This document shows, in pieces, positions 39,919 to 46,014 of a stretch of DNA of 64,000 bases (position 1 is the first letter of the stretch; the number at the start of each line of letters is the position of its first letter). A program made the position numbers and the translations under genes. The DNA comes from Streptococcaceae bacterium (GTDB taxonomy: Bacteria; Bacillota; Bacilli; Lactobacillales; Streptococcaceae), in contig JAKVKP010000012.1 in the NCBI GenBank assembly GCA_022484805.1, forward strand, positions 1 to 64,000, read 5' to 3'. The notes beneath the pieces are model-generated. The model saw nothing but the letters and a program-made list of their open reading frames with translations. It was not told where the DNA came from and made no database searches.

Positions 39919-41065
39919 ATGATGATTTGATGAAATCGGCAAATATTTCGCCTGTTTGCTTAAGTTTGTTTTGATTAACGTGAGTATAAATATCTAGTGT
40001 GATGCTAGAATTTGCATGACCTAATCTATTTTGGACTTCTTTGATGCTTGCACCAGCTTCCAAAGCAATTGAGGTATGCGTATGTCGTAATCCGTGTATA
40101 GTGATTAATGGTAAACCAGCTTTTTTTTGCAAATTTTTAAATTTTCTGAGAGTTGCTGCGGACATATATGAATTCCCATCATTAGTAAAAACAATTTTAT
40201 TGTTACTAATTCCTAATTTTAACAAGTATTTTCTTTGTTGATTCCGATATTTTTTTAAAACATTAATAGTGTAATCATCTAAGTATATGCTTCGAATGCT
40301 TGTTTTTGTTTTAGGCGTACTTATAACAAAGTCTTTTCCCACTCTACTTAAAGTTTTCGTTATCTTCAATGTTTTATTAGTAAAGTCAATATCATCCCAA
40401 TTCAAAGCTTTTGCTTCGCCAATTCTTAATCCAGTATATGCAATTAGATGTATTGCGGTTACAAATGTTAAATTATCAAATTTCGGCGATAAATTTTTGC
40501 TATCATTTATAAAATTAAAAAATGATAACAATTGTTCTTTAGACCAAGATTTATCCTTTATTTTTTCTTTTACATGCTTTTTAGGCATTAGAACATCGGA
40601 CATTGGATTATATTCAATTTGTCTCATTCGTCTAGCAAATTCAAATACCAGTTTAGTGTATATAAACCAGCTAGAACAATCTTTACCAGTATCTGCCCAT
40701 TCATTTACAATATTTTGCATAAAAATTGGTGTAATTTTTTTTATATCTATATTTTCTAAGATTGGCAGTACATGAAGATTAAACATTGAACTTATGTAAT
40801 GGATTGAACTATCTTTAATATTCGGTTTATGACTTTCAAACCAAAGTTTAAAAAAATCACCAAATGTTTTAGCATTAAAATCATTCATTGATCCATGCTT
40901 TTCAAATTTAACAATTGCGGCATTTACTTTTCTAATCAATTCTTTTTCGGTTTTTGCAGTAATTGTTTTCTTTACGTCTTTATCTGTTAATTCATTTTTA
41001 CCTAGAAAAACACTAGAACGAAAGCGTGTTTCTCCATTTTTTAAAACTATTTTCTTTATTTTCAT
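39917..41065 (-). CDS. int: phage tyrosine integrase
   Basis: Catalyses site-specific integration and excision. 382 residues: an N-terminal AP2-like arm-binding segment (about 1-60), a SAM-like core-binding domain (about 65-165) and the catalytic domain. Catalytic residues: Arg in YTGLRIGEAKALNWDD, His/Arg in HGLRHTH (about 324-328), His in LGHAN (about 350) and the Tyr nucleophile in DIYTHV (about 360). RBS AAAGGA. The C-terminus abuts the left attachment site, as usual. Confidence 0.96.
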   Translation of the reverse strand: MKIKKIVLKNGETRFRSSVFLGKNELTDKDVKKTITAKTEKELIRKVNAAIVKFEKHGSMNDFNAKTFGDFFKLWFESHKPNIKDSSIHYISSMFNLHVLPILENIDIKKITPIFMQNIVNEWADTGKDCSSWFIYTKLVFEFARRMRQIEYNPMSDVLMPKKHVKEKIKDKSWSKEQLLSFFNFINDSKNLSPKFDNLTFVTAIHLIAYTGLRIGEAKALNWDDIDFTNKTLKITKTLSRVGKDFVISTPKTKTSIRSIYLDDYTINVLKKYRNQQRKYLLKLGISNNKIVFTNDGNSYMSAATLRKFKNLQKKAGLPLITIHGLRHTHTSIALEAGASIKEVQNRLGHANSSITLDIYTHVNQNKLKQTGEIFADFIKSS

Positions 41066-41079
41066 TAATTAATCCTTTC

Positions 41080-41099
41080 TAATCGCACGGCAAGCAATT
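41080..41099 (+). repeat. 20-bp perfect direct repeat, copy 1 (int leader)
   Basis: TAATCGCACGGCAAGCAATT lies 14 bases before the int start, on its 5' side. The same 20 bases occur at 45568-45587, immediately after the excisionase-like gene. A shared regulator or RNA contact is inferred. Confidence 0.8.
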
Positions 41100-41114
41100 T
41101 GTTAGGATAAAGTA

Positions 41115-41143
41115 TTGGCATCACCCCTTTAAATTGGTATAAT
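41115..41143 (+). promoter_or_regulatory. strong sigma-A promoter facing away from int
   Basis: TTGGCA (41115-41120), 17 bases, TATAAT (41138-41143). It points rightward, opposite to int and the DUF3800 gene, with no ORF downstream before the hairpin at 41183-41223. Confidence 0.75.
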
Positions 41144-41149
41144 TGAGGT

Positions 41150-41225
41150 ACAAAAAATAAGCCTTTTTCGAGGGTATTTTTTAAACACGTTCGACACCGT
41201 CCAAAGTTGCGAGCGTGTTTTTGTG
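41150..41225 (+). ncRNA. candidate small RNA 1
   Basis: The promoter at 41115-41143 would start a transcript of about 75 nt ending at a terminator-like hairpin: AAACACGTTCG (41183-41193) pairs over 11 bp with CGAGCGTGTTT (41210-41220; one G-U), followed by TT. No start codon with an RBS lies inside. A second unit with a similar AACACG.../...CGTGTT hairpin lies at 42099-42154, on the other side of the DUF3800 gene. A real transcript is inferred, not shown. Confidence 0.5.
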
Positions 41226-41230
41226 TAAAA

Positions 41231-41264
41231 AGAAAAAACGGCAATTAAATTAATAATCGCCGTT
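41231..41264 (-). terminator. terminator of the leftward DUF3800 transcript
   Basis: AACGGC/GCCGTT (41237-41242 with 41259-41264), with further pairing of ATTA and TAAT inside, is followed on the minus strand by six T residues. It separates the DUF3800 gene from int. Between it and the DUF3800 stop (41265-41373) lie two small hairpins (GCGTAT/ATACGC, CAGAG/CTCTG) and no gene. Confidence 0.75.
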
Positions 41265-41373
41265 CAACAAGATAGGGGCGTATTTTAATATACGCTTACT
41301 AATTGTAGCCCATTTCTCGTTTATCAGAGGGCATAGCTCTGTAATTACATATTAGCGATATTTTGCGATGCTG

Positions 41374-42069
41374 TCAATACGAATGCGTAAAATAAATCGG
41401 ATGTTTTCGGCAAACGATATCTGAAAGGTTGTCAAGGATAACTTGTAAATCTTCGCTATTGTTTTCATATCTATTGAATTTGCAATTAGCAAGTAAATCG
41501 GCAATTTGAATAGCTTTATGTTTTGATGAATCTAAATATTTAGTTTCAAACGGAACATTCGTAGTCGTGAAATTTCGTAAATAATTATTTTTAAAATAAT
41601 TGTTCAAGTATACTGGGAAACTATCTCTATTAACTATCTTCGTTTGATTTTGATTATCGATGAAAACGTTTATTTTCGATATATCAGAGAAGTTTTGTTT
41701 TTTTATTTGTTTTATTGTATCCTCAACCAATCTTCTTAAGATGTAATTTTTATGTAATTGAACTGCCTGTTTGTTATCAAAATCAATAGATATTTCTGAT
41801 ACTTTGCTAGCTATAAAAATAGGGTTAAAACAATCTTGACATTCAGAAACTAGCTTTCTTAAAACTTTTCTTTTATATTTATGTTTCATGTTACTGCTTT
41901 TTATTTCTTTTTTTGTGTGATAAATCTTACTCATTTGAATTGAATAAGTTTTTGAAATTTTTTGACTATCTTCGGCTAAGCACCAATAACCACCATAGAT
42001 AAAGTAATCTGAATAATAATTAGTATGTAATTGACCTGAATCGTCAATGTAAATATTTATTTCTTCCAT
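41374..42069 (-). CDS. DUF3800 domain protein
   Basis: About 231 residues. It opens with INIYIDDSGQLHTN, the DUF3800 signature Asp pair. The middle has INVFIDNQNQTK and the end HKAIQIADLLANCKFNRYE, the conserved D in an IQ-x-ADLLA motif. DUF3800 proteins are suspected to have an RNase H-like fold and often occur in prophages and defence loci; the activity is unknown. The start is ATG 42069 with GAGGAAAA upstream. A 10-bp inverted repeat (42076-42085 with 42108-42117) includes this RBS, so translation may be controlled. It sits between int and the Ltp gene, a place where prophages carry host-benefit genes. Confidence 0.8.
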   Translation of the reverse strand: MEEINIYIDDSGQLHTNYYSDYFIYGGYWCLAEDSQKISKTYSIQMSKIYHTKKEIKSSNMKHKYKRKVLRKLVSECQDCFNPIFIASKVSEISIDFDNKQAVQLHKNYILRRLVEDTIKQIKKQNFSDISKINVFIDNQNQTKIVNRDSFPVYLNNYFKNNYLRNFTTTNVPFETKYLDSSKHKAIQIADLLANCKFNRYENNSEDLQVILDNLSDIVCRKHPIYFTHSY

Positions 42070-42087
42070 ACTTTTCCTCATTTCTGA

Positions 42088-42154
42088 TATAATATACTCG
42101 TAGTCTTAGAAATGAGGCTGAACACGCTGTCTTGGTCGGGAGCGTGTTTTTTTA
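42088..42154 (+). ncRNA. candidate small RNA 2, antisense to the DUF3800 leader
   Basis: The extended -10 TGATATAAT (TATAAT at 42088-42093) points rightward. About 55 nt later AACACGCT/AGCGTGTT (42121-42128 with 42141-42148) plus six T residues forms a good terminator. The transcript would be complementary to the 5' leader of the DUF3800 mRNA. Part of the DUF3800 RBS inverted repeat lies within it. Expression is inferred. Confidence 0.5.
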
Positions 42155-42155
42155 T

Positions 42156-42710
42156 TTAGTCATTTAAATGTTGGATAGCGTAATCTGCTTCCTCTTGTGT
42201 AAATTGTTCCCCGTGTTCTGATGTTAATTGGTCTCTTATTGATTCTGGTGACATAGACATAGTTTCTTGATACGATTTTGCTTTAGCTAAAGCATTCGCA
42301 TTGAAATCTGCATTTAAATTATCAACTGCATATTGTGCAGCTTCAGCAGAAAATTTTTCTCCATTTTCTGATACTAATTGATTATAAATTCCAATCTTTG
42401 ACATGTTCATGAGAGATGAATATGATTTCGCTTTATTTAATGCAGACTTATATTCAGTAGGTACACTTTCTTTGGACTCTTCAGTAGAAGATGATTCACT
42501 AGTTGAAGACGATGATTCTTCAATTGTAGAAGAACTAGATGATACTTCTGTAGTAGTATCTGTACTTGCAGTTTCTTTCTTATCTCCACCTTGACCACCA
42601 AGATAACCAACAATAATAACTACCACGATTAACCAAAACCACCATTTTTTATAAAAAGGTTTCTTTAATTTGTAAACATTCCCATTTTCATCCTTAATCT
42701 TCTTTGCCAT
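42156..42710 (-). CDS. Ltp-type superinfection exclusion protein
   Basis: 184 residues. Cytoplasmic Lys-rich start (1-25), one transmembrane helix (WWFWLIVVVIIVGYLGG, about 24-40), a Ser/Thr/Glu-rich linker (about 45-85) and two Ltp repeats: YKSALNKAKSYSSLMNMSKIGIYNQLVSENGEKFSAEAAQYAVDNL and ALAKAKSYQETMSMSPESIRDQLTSEHGEQFTQEEADYAIQHL. The same repeat in the Streptococcus thermophilus phage TP-J34 protein blocks DNA injection by related phages. Unlike TP-J34 Ltp there is no lipobox cysteine; the anchor is the helix. Lysogenic expression is likely from position. Confidence 0.88.
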   Translation of the reverse strand: MAKKIKDENGNVYKLKKPFYKKWWFWLIVVVIIVGYLGGQGGDKKETASTDTTTEVSSSSSTIEESSSSTSESSSTEESKESVPTEYKSALNKAKSYSSLMNMSKIGIYNQLVSENGEKFSAEAAQYAVDNLNADFNANALAKAKSYQETMSMSPESIRDQLTSEHGEQFTQEEADYAIQHLND

Positions 42711-42784
42711 AAACTGTTTTCTCCTTAAAAAATTATTTTGATATATCTATATAAACTCATAGTCACATGACTACGAGGAGTTAC

Positions 42785-43192
42785 CTATCCTAAATAATAC
42801 TCTGATAATTCTTCCTTTATCAACCATTCATTAGTTGATGTTAATGGTAAATCGATTATCTCGGCAACTCTTTTCCAATTTAGAATAGAGCTTTCATCAT
42901 TATCACAATAATCAATTACATCTCTGATTTCTTTCTTAATCATATCCCTATTTGCATCTGCTTCTATTCGAGAATGAGCAGTATATGTTTTATTGTATAC
43001 GCTTTGCATTTCAGTATGATTTAAAACATGGCTCATTTCATGATAGAAAACACGCAATAAATCTTTTTCTTCTAGATTATTATTTAAAAAAATGAATTTT
43101 TCTTCTCTGACGAAAATATATCCACCTTCAGCTTCCATATCACAAAACATGAGTATCACGCCGTGTTGTTTAGCAATTTCTTTGATTGTCAA
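42785..43192 (-). CDS. ImmA/IrrE family metallopeptidase
   Basis: 135 residues with the zinc motif FYHEMSHVLNHTE (HExxH) near residue 50. In ICEBs1 and related phages ImmA cleaves the partner repressor when DNA damage signals arrive. It lies 15 bases after the CI-like repressor gene, so both share a transcript. The repressor is too short for self-cleavage, which fits an ImmA-dependent switch. Confidence 0.88.
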   Translation of the reverse strand: MTIKEIAKQHGVILMFCDMEAEGGYIFVREEKFIFLNNNLEEKDLLRVFYHEMSHVLNHTEMQSVYNKTYTAHSRIEADANRDMIKKEIRDVIDYCDNDESSILNWKRVAEIIDLPLTSTNEWLIKEELSEYYLG

Positions 43193-43207
43193 TAAACAGC
43201 AACCCCT

Positions 43208-43531
43208 TTAATCTTTTTTGTTATCAAAATATCCTTTAAGTAGTGCCTTGATGGTTGCTCTATCAACATCATTTAATTTTTTCCCACTGTACAACATCGC
43301 AACATCGATAGAGTCTTCTAAATCTTCATTCAAAGATACACTGTCACGATCTAACAAATAATCGATAGAAACCCCAAAATAATCCGCAACTTTTTCTAGA
43401 GTTTCAGCTTTAGGACTACTTGTTTTCCATTTATAAAATGCATGTCTGCTAAGTCCTAATTCCTCAGCTAAATCAGTTAAGTTAATATTTCTTTGTTTAG
43501 CAAGTTTTGATACATTATCGAATAATGACAT
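43208..43531 (-). CDS. CI-like repressor, XRE family
   Basis: 107 residues. An HTH_XRE domain (about 4-60: LAKQRNINLTDLAEELGLSRHAFYKWKTSSPKAETLEKVADYFGVSIDYLL) and a short acidic tail, with no peptidase domain. It should repress the early genes by binding the operators at 43561-43781. Start preceded by AAGGTGG. Likely inactivated by the ImmA-type protease encoded next. Confidence 0.9.
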   Translation of the reverse strand: MSLFDNVSKLAKQRNINLTDLAEELGLSRHAFYKWKTSSPKAETLEKVADYFGVSIDYLLDRDSVSLNEDLEDSIDVAMLYSGKKLNDVDRATIKALLKGYFDNKKD

Positions 43532-43584
43532 ATTACCACCTTTTCAACAACGATCAATTTTTATAAAAAATTCTACACTTTTTG

Positions 43585-43613
43585 TTGACAAGTAGAAAGT
43601 TTTATAATATATT
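43585..43613 (+). promoter_or_regulatory. rightward early promoter (PR-like)
   Basis: TTGACA (43585-43590), 17 bases, TATATT (43608-43613). The spacer is the 16-bp operator-like sequence. The start would be near 43620, giving a leader of about 200 nt before the cro-like gene. Confidence 0.7.
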
Positions 43614-43731
43614 AATCGTGTAAGTAAATTTGATAGAAAAAAGCGTAATTAAAAATGACCTATTAAATCCACGTTTGGCGACGATTAAAGATTAAAAAGG
43701 TTTATTTATTAGCTTATTTAACTATGTTTTG

Positions 43732-43760
43732 ATTTTATAAAACTTTCTACTGATTGTCAA
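43732..43760 (-). promoter_or_regulatory. leftward lysogenic promoter (PL-like)
   Basis: On the minus strand, TTGACA (43760-43755), 17 bases, TAAAAT (43737-43732), with the same operator sequence in the spacer. It points at the repressor gene about 200 bases away. It therefore faces the rightward promoter and the two transcripts overlap by about 100 nt. Confidence 0.7.
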
Positions 43761-43821
43761 TTATTTTATAAAAAAATCTATCATTTTTACTTACGTATTA
43801 TTTAGGAAGGAAGTGAATGCT

Positions 43822-44013
43822 ATGCCGAACTTAGATAGCGGTCGTGAAAAAATCAGAAAGTATATCTCAGAAAACGATATTAATATTACTGATTTAGCGA
43901 CTGGTTATGGGTTGCAAAGAACTGATTTAAGTAATTATCTGAATGGAAAAATTGATAATTTAAAATCTCGTCAAATTGTTTTACGTATCATTTCAGATTT
44001 AAAAATTCGATAG
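43822..44013 (+). CDS. Cro-like DNA-binding protein
   Basis: 63 residues with an HTH-type sequence, REKIRKYISENDINITDLATGYGLQRTDLSNYLNGK. First rightward gene after the immunity region, so a Cro-like role is inferred. ATG 43822 has AAGGAAG at 8 bases; the in-frame GTG 43813 abuts the RBS. Confidence 0.75.
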   Translation: MPNLDSGREKIRKYISENDINITDLATGYGLQRTDLSNYLNGKIDNLKSRQIVLRIISDLKIR

Positions 44014-44024
44014 GAGGTGTAGGG

Positions 44025-44237
44025 ATGGAAGGAAAAGAATATTTTATTGCTAGAATCCATTTTTTAAATAGAAAATCGAGTTTTTTAAAATCAAAATATC
44101 TTTTAAATAAAAAGCAGATTGAACTGATCAAAAATATAAATGAATTAATCGAACAATCTGATTTAAATTTTATAGCTATTCAAGATGTTTTGAATGTTGC
44201 CGATGAAGAATTATATCAGAAATTAATTAAAAAATAG
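44025..44237 (+). CDS. small early phage protein, unknown
   Basis: 70 residues, Lys- and Leu-rich, predicted helical. RBS TAGGAGGTG before the ATG. No family recognised. Second gene of the rightward early operon; its 3' end overlaps the opposed small gene at 44227-44448 by 11 bases. Confidence 0.65.
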   Translation: MEGKEYFIARIHFLNRKSSFLKSKYLLNKKQIELIKNINELIEQSDLNFIAIQDVLNVADEELYQKLIKK

Positions 44238-44448
44238 GTTTTTCATCAGCCTTGGCATTGTCTAAATTATATTTTTTATAAATATTTTTTGTAGCACCAA
44301 TGACAAATCTTACATCGTGCTCTGGGAAAGCTTGACGTCCAGTGTCAATTAATACCCAACCATTTTTTAGAAGTTGATTTATATATTTTTCATCATATCC
44401 TTCTAAAATTTCAATTCTGTATATTTTGGTTAAATCCAAATCAATCAC
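44227..44448 (-). CDS. small protein on the opposite strand, unknown
   Basis: 73 residues from a GTG start. The sequence IYRIEILEGYDEKYINQLLKNGWVLIDTGRQ...VRFVIGATKNIYKKYN reads as a compact alpha/beta domain of a kind I recall among small phage hypothetical proteins. It runs against the early operon. The 18-bp palindrome CTCACTTT-CT-AAAGTGAG (44449-44466) sits at its start and could be an operator or hairpin. Confidence 0.55.
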   Translation of the reverse strand: MIDLDLTKIYRIEILEGYDEKYINQLLKNGWVLIDTGRQAFPEHDVRFVIGATKNIYKKYNLDNAKADEKPIF

Positions 44449-44497
44449 CTCACTTTCTAAAGTGAGTATACCAAAAAATCAAAGAAAGGAAGATTAA

Positions 44498-45274
44498 ATG
44501 AACAATTTAAAAGTAACAGGTACACAAACAATCGGGTCAATTCAATTTACAAGAATTGAAGGAGGATTCGGAGAAGGTAAAAAAGCAATGTTGGTTAAAG
44601 ATATTGCAGAAATTCATGGAACAGATGTTAGGTCGATTAATCAAGCAATCAATCGAAATAGAAAAAGATTTTTAGAAGCCAAAGATATTATTGATTTAAA
44701 ATTCGCTATCACACAAAGTGACACCGAAATAAGTGATTATGGTTTTACCCAAAATTCTTTCAACGCTTCAAAAAACATTTATCTTTTATCTGAACGTGGA
44801 TATGCGAAGTTGCTTAAAATTCTTGAAGATGATAAAGCTTGGGAAATTTATGATCAGCTAGTTGATAACTATTTCAGCATGAGAAAAGAACAAGAATTCA
44901 AAATTCCTAAGTCAACTAGAGATTTATCATTATTGGCATTACAAGCAAACGAGGAAACAAACGAGCGATTGGATGATGTTGAAAACCGCATTACAAACTT
45001 TGAAGAAAATAAGCTGATTACTTCAGAGGACGTAGGAACGATTGGCCGTCATGTTCGCAATAAAGTTTATCAGTTCGCTAATGATCGTCATTTAGGCAAG
45101 GAAGCTGTCAGCATGTTATACCAAGACCTTAACTCTAGCGTTAAACAAGTTTTTAATGTTCCAAATCGTGGTCGAATTAAAGATAAAGATTTTCAAGATG
45201 TTTTAGATTTTATTAATTCTTGGGAACCATCATCAGTAACTAAGGCAAAAATTAGTCAAATGTCTTTATTTTAA
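44498..45274 (+). CDS. phage antirepressor (ORF6N + ORF6C)
   Basis: 258 residues. An N-terminal ORF6N/KilA-N-type DNA-binding domain (about 15-120: MLVKDIAEIHGTDVRSINQAINRNRKRFLEAKDI ... IYLLSERGYAKLLKIL) and a C-terminal ORF6C domain (about 140-250: VGTIGRHVRNKVYQFANDRHLGKEAVSMLYQDLNSSVKQVFNVPNRGRI). Antirepressors of this type counteract the CI repressor and promote lytic growth. RBS AAAGGAAG. Confidence 0.92.
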   Translation: MNNLKVTGTQTIGSIQFTRIEGGFGEGKKAMLVKDIAEIHGTDVRSINQAINRNRKRFLEAKDIIDLKFAITQSDTEISDYGFTQNSFNASKNIYLLSERGYAKLLKILEDDKAWEIYDQLVDNYFSMRKEQEFKIPKSTRDLSLLALQANEETNERLDDVENRITNFEENKLITSEDVGTIGRHVRNKVYQFANDRHLGKEAVSMLYQDLNSSVKQVFNVPNRGRIKDKDFQDVLDFINSWEPSSVTKAKISQMSLF

Positions 45275-45288
45275 TAAGGGGGAAGCAT

Positions 45289-45570
45289 ATGGATATATCC
45301 TTATTGAATCAAGAAGCAATCGATAAGCTGGTTGATTTTGTCTTTGACAAAGTAGATGAAGAACTAAAGCAACGCCAAATTTTATTAACTGAGCCTAAGT
45401 TTATCAGTCAAAAGAAATTAATTGATGAGTATGAGCTGGCTTATAATACCTTGGCCAAATATGAAGAACTTGGTTTAAAACGTTCAGAACCAATTGAAGG
45501 CGGCAAGATATTTTATGAAACTGCAGATGTTATTGATTTTTTTAGAAAATATAAAAAATATAGAGATTAA
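45289..45570 (+). CDS. excisionase-like protein (DUF771 type)
   Basis: 93 residues. FISQKKLIDEYELAYNTLAKYEELGLKRSEPIEGGKIFYETADVIDFFRKYKK is a winged-helix/MerR-like DNA-binding motif as in DUF771 and excisionase proteins. The 20-bp sequence found before int begins exactly at the stop codon of this gene (45568-45587), linking the two functionally. Excision directionality or gene control is inferred. Confidence 0.75.
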   Translation: MDISLLNQEAIDKLVDFVFDKVDEELKQRQILLTEPKFISQKKLIDEYELAYNTLAKYEELGLKRSEPIEGGKIFYETADVIDFFRKYKKYRD

Positions 45571-45587
45571 TCGCACGGCAAGCAATT
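45568..45587 (+). repeat. 20-bp perfect direct repeat, copy 2
   Basis: Identical to 41080-41099. It starts with the TAA stop codon of the excisionase-like gene and ends 33 bases before the next ATG. Confidence 0.8.
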
Positions 45588-45619
45588 AATAAAAAAGCGA
45601 ATTAACGGAGGAATGAAGC

Positions 45620-45868
45620 ATGGCAAAAACTATTGAATTGGAACAAAACAAGGAAACAGAGCCATCTGTAAAAGATTTACTAGCGGAAATTGGAGATATT
45701 ATGGTTGATACTGGTTCGCTTGAAGCTAATAAACAATATCCATATAAGCTTGATGGTATTGATCATACTGAAAGTGCATTAGATAGGGCGAAAGGGAACG
45801 CAAACAATATTCTTGAAACAACCTTACCATTAATTTATGAATTATTAGGTTATGAAATTGAGGACTAA
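45620..45868 (+). CDS. small acidic early phage protein, unknown
   Basis: 82 residues, acidic, helical (SVKDLLAEIGDIMVDTGSLEANKQYPYKLDG ... NANNILETTLPLIYELLGYEIED). RBS GGAGG. No family recognised. A structured RNA element follows directly. Confidence 0.65.
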   Translation: MAKTIELEQNKETEPSVKDLLAEIGDIMVDTGSLEANKQYPYKLDGIDHTESALDRAKGNANNILETTLPLIYELLGYEIED

Positions 45869-45875
45869 ATAATGA

Positions 45876-45970
45876 AATTGGATAAAGAAAAAAGCCTTAA
45901 CGATTCCACCGACCAAAGCGAATGTTAAAGGCTAAACACAAGGCTTTTTACAGCCGTTCTTTATCCAATT
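45876..45970 (+). ncRNA. structured RNA element with alternative pairings
   Basis: AATTGGATAAAGAA (45876-45889) and TTCTTTATCCAATT (45957-45970) make a perfect 14-bp closing stem. Inside are the hairpin AGCCTTAAC/GTTAAAGGCT (45893-45901 with 45924-45933, one bulge) and the hairpin GGCT/AGCC (45942-45945 with 45952-45955). An alternative fold pairs AAAAAGCCTT (45889-45898) with AAGGCTTTTT (45940-45949), which resembles a terminator and excludes both inner hairpins. No ORF with an RBS lies inside. A phage regulatory RNA is inferred. Confidence 0.6.
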
Positions 45971-46014
45971 ATAGCAGATTATTGAACATTTTAAAATAAT
46001 TGGAGGAAAATTTT

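Larger units (their letters stand above)
43561..43781. promoter_or_regulatory. immunity operator sites
   Basis: GTAGAAAGTTTTATAA (43592-43607) and its exact reverse complement (43735-43750) form a 16-bp inverted pair. Related sequences are at 43561-43576 (14 of 16 in the second orientation) and, weaker, at 43766-43781. A separate pair, TGTAAGTAAATTTGATAGA (from 43619) and its complement (TCTATCATTTTTACTTACG, 43777-43795), brackets the same region. These are inferred CI/Cro binding sites. Confidence 0.65.

Noticed and set aside
40041-40775. Plus-strand ORFs across the integrase gene
   Set aside because: Antisense shadows of int, with no RBS and hydrophobic low-quality sequence.
42121-42154. 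Terminator for the Ltp gene
   Set aside because: The T-run follows the hairpin only on the plus strand, whereas the Ltp gene is on the minus strand, so it cannot end the Ltp transcript.
45876-45970. Phage tRNA gene
   Set aside because: The closed shape suggested a tRNA, but there is no T-loop sequence (TTCGANNC), anticodon arm of the right size or 3' acceptor pattern.
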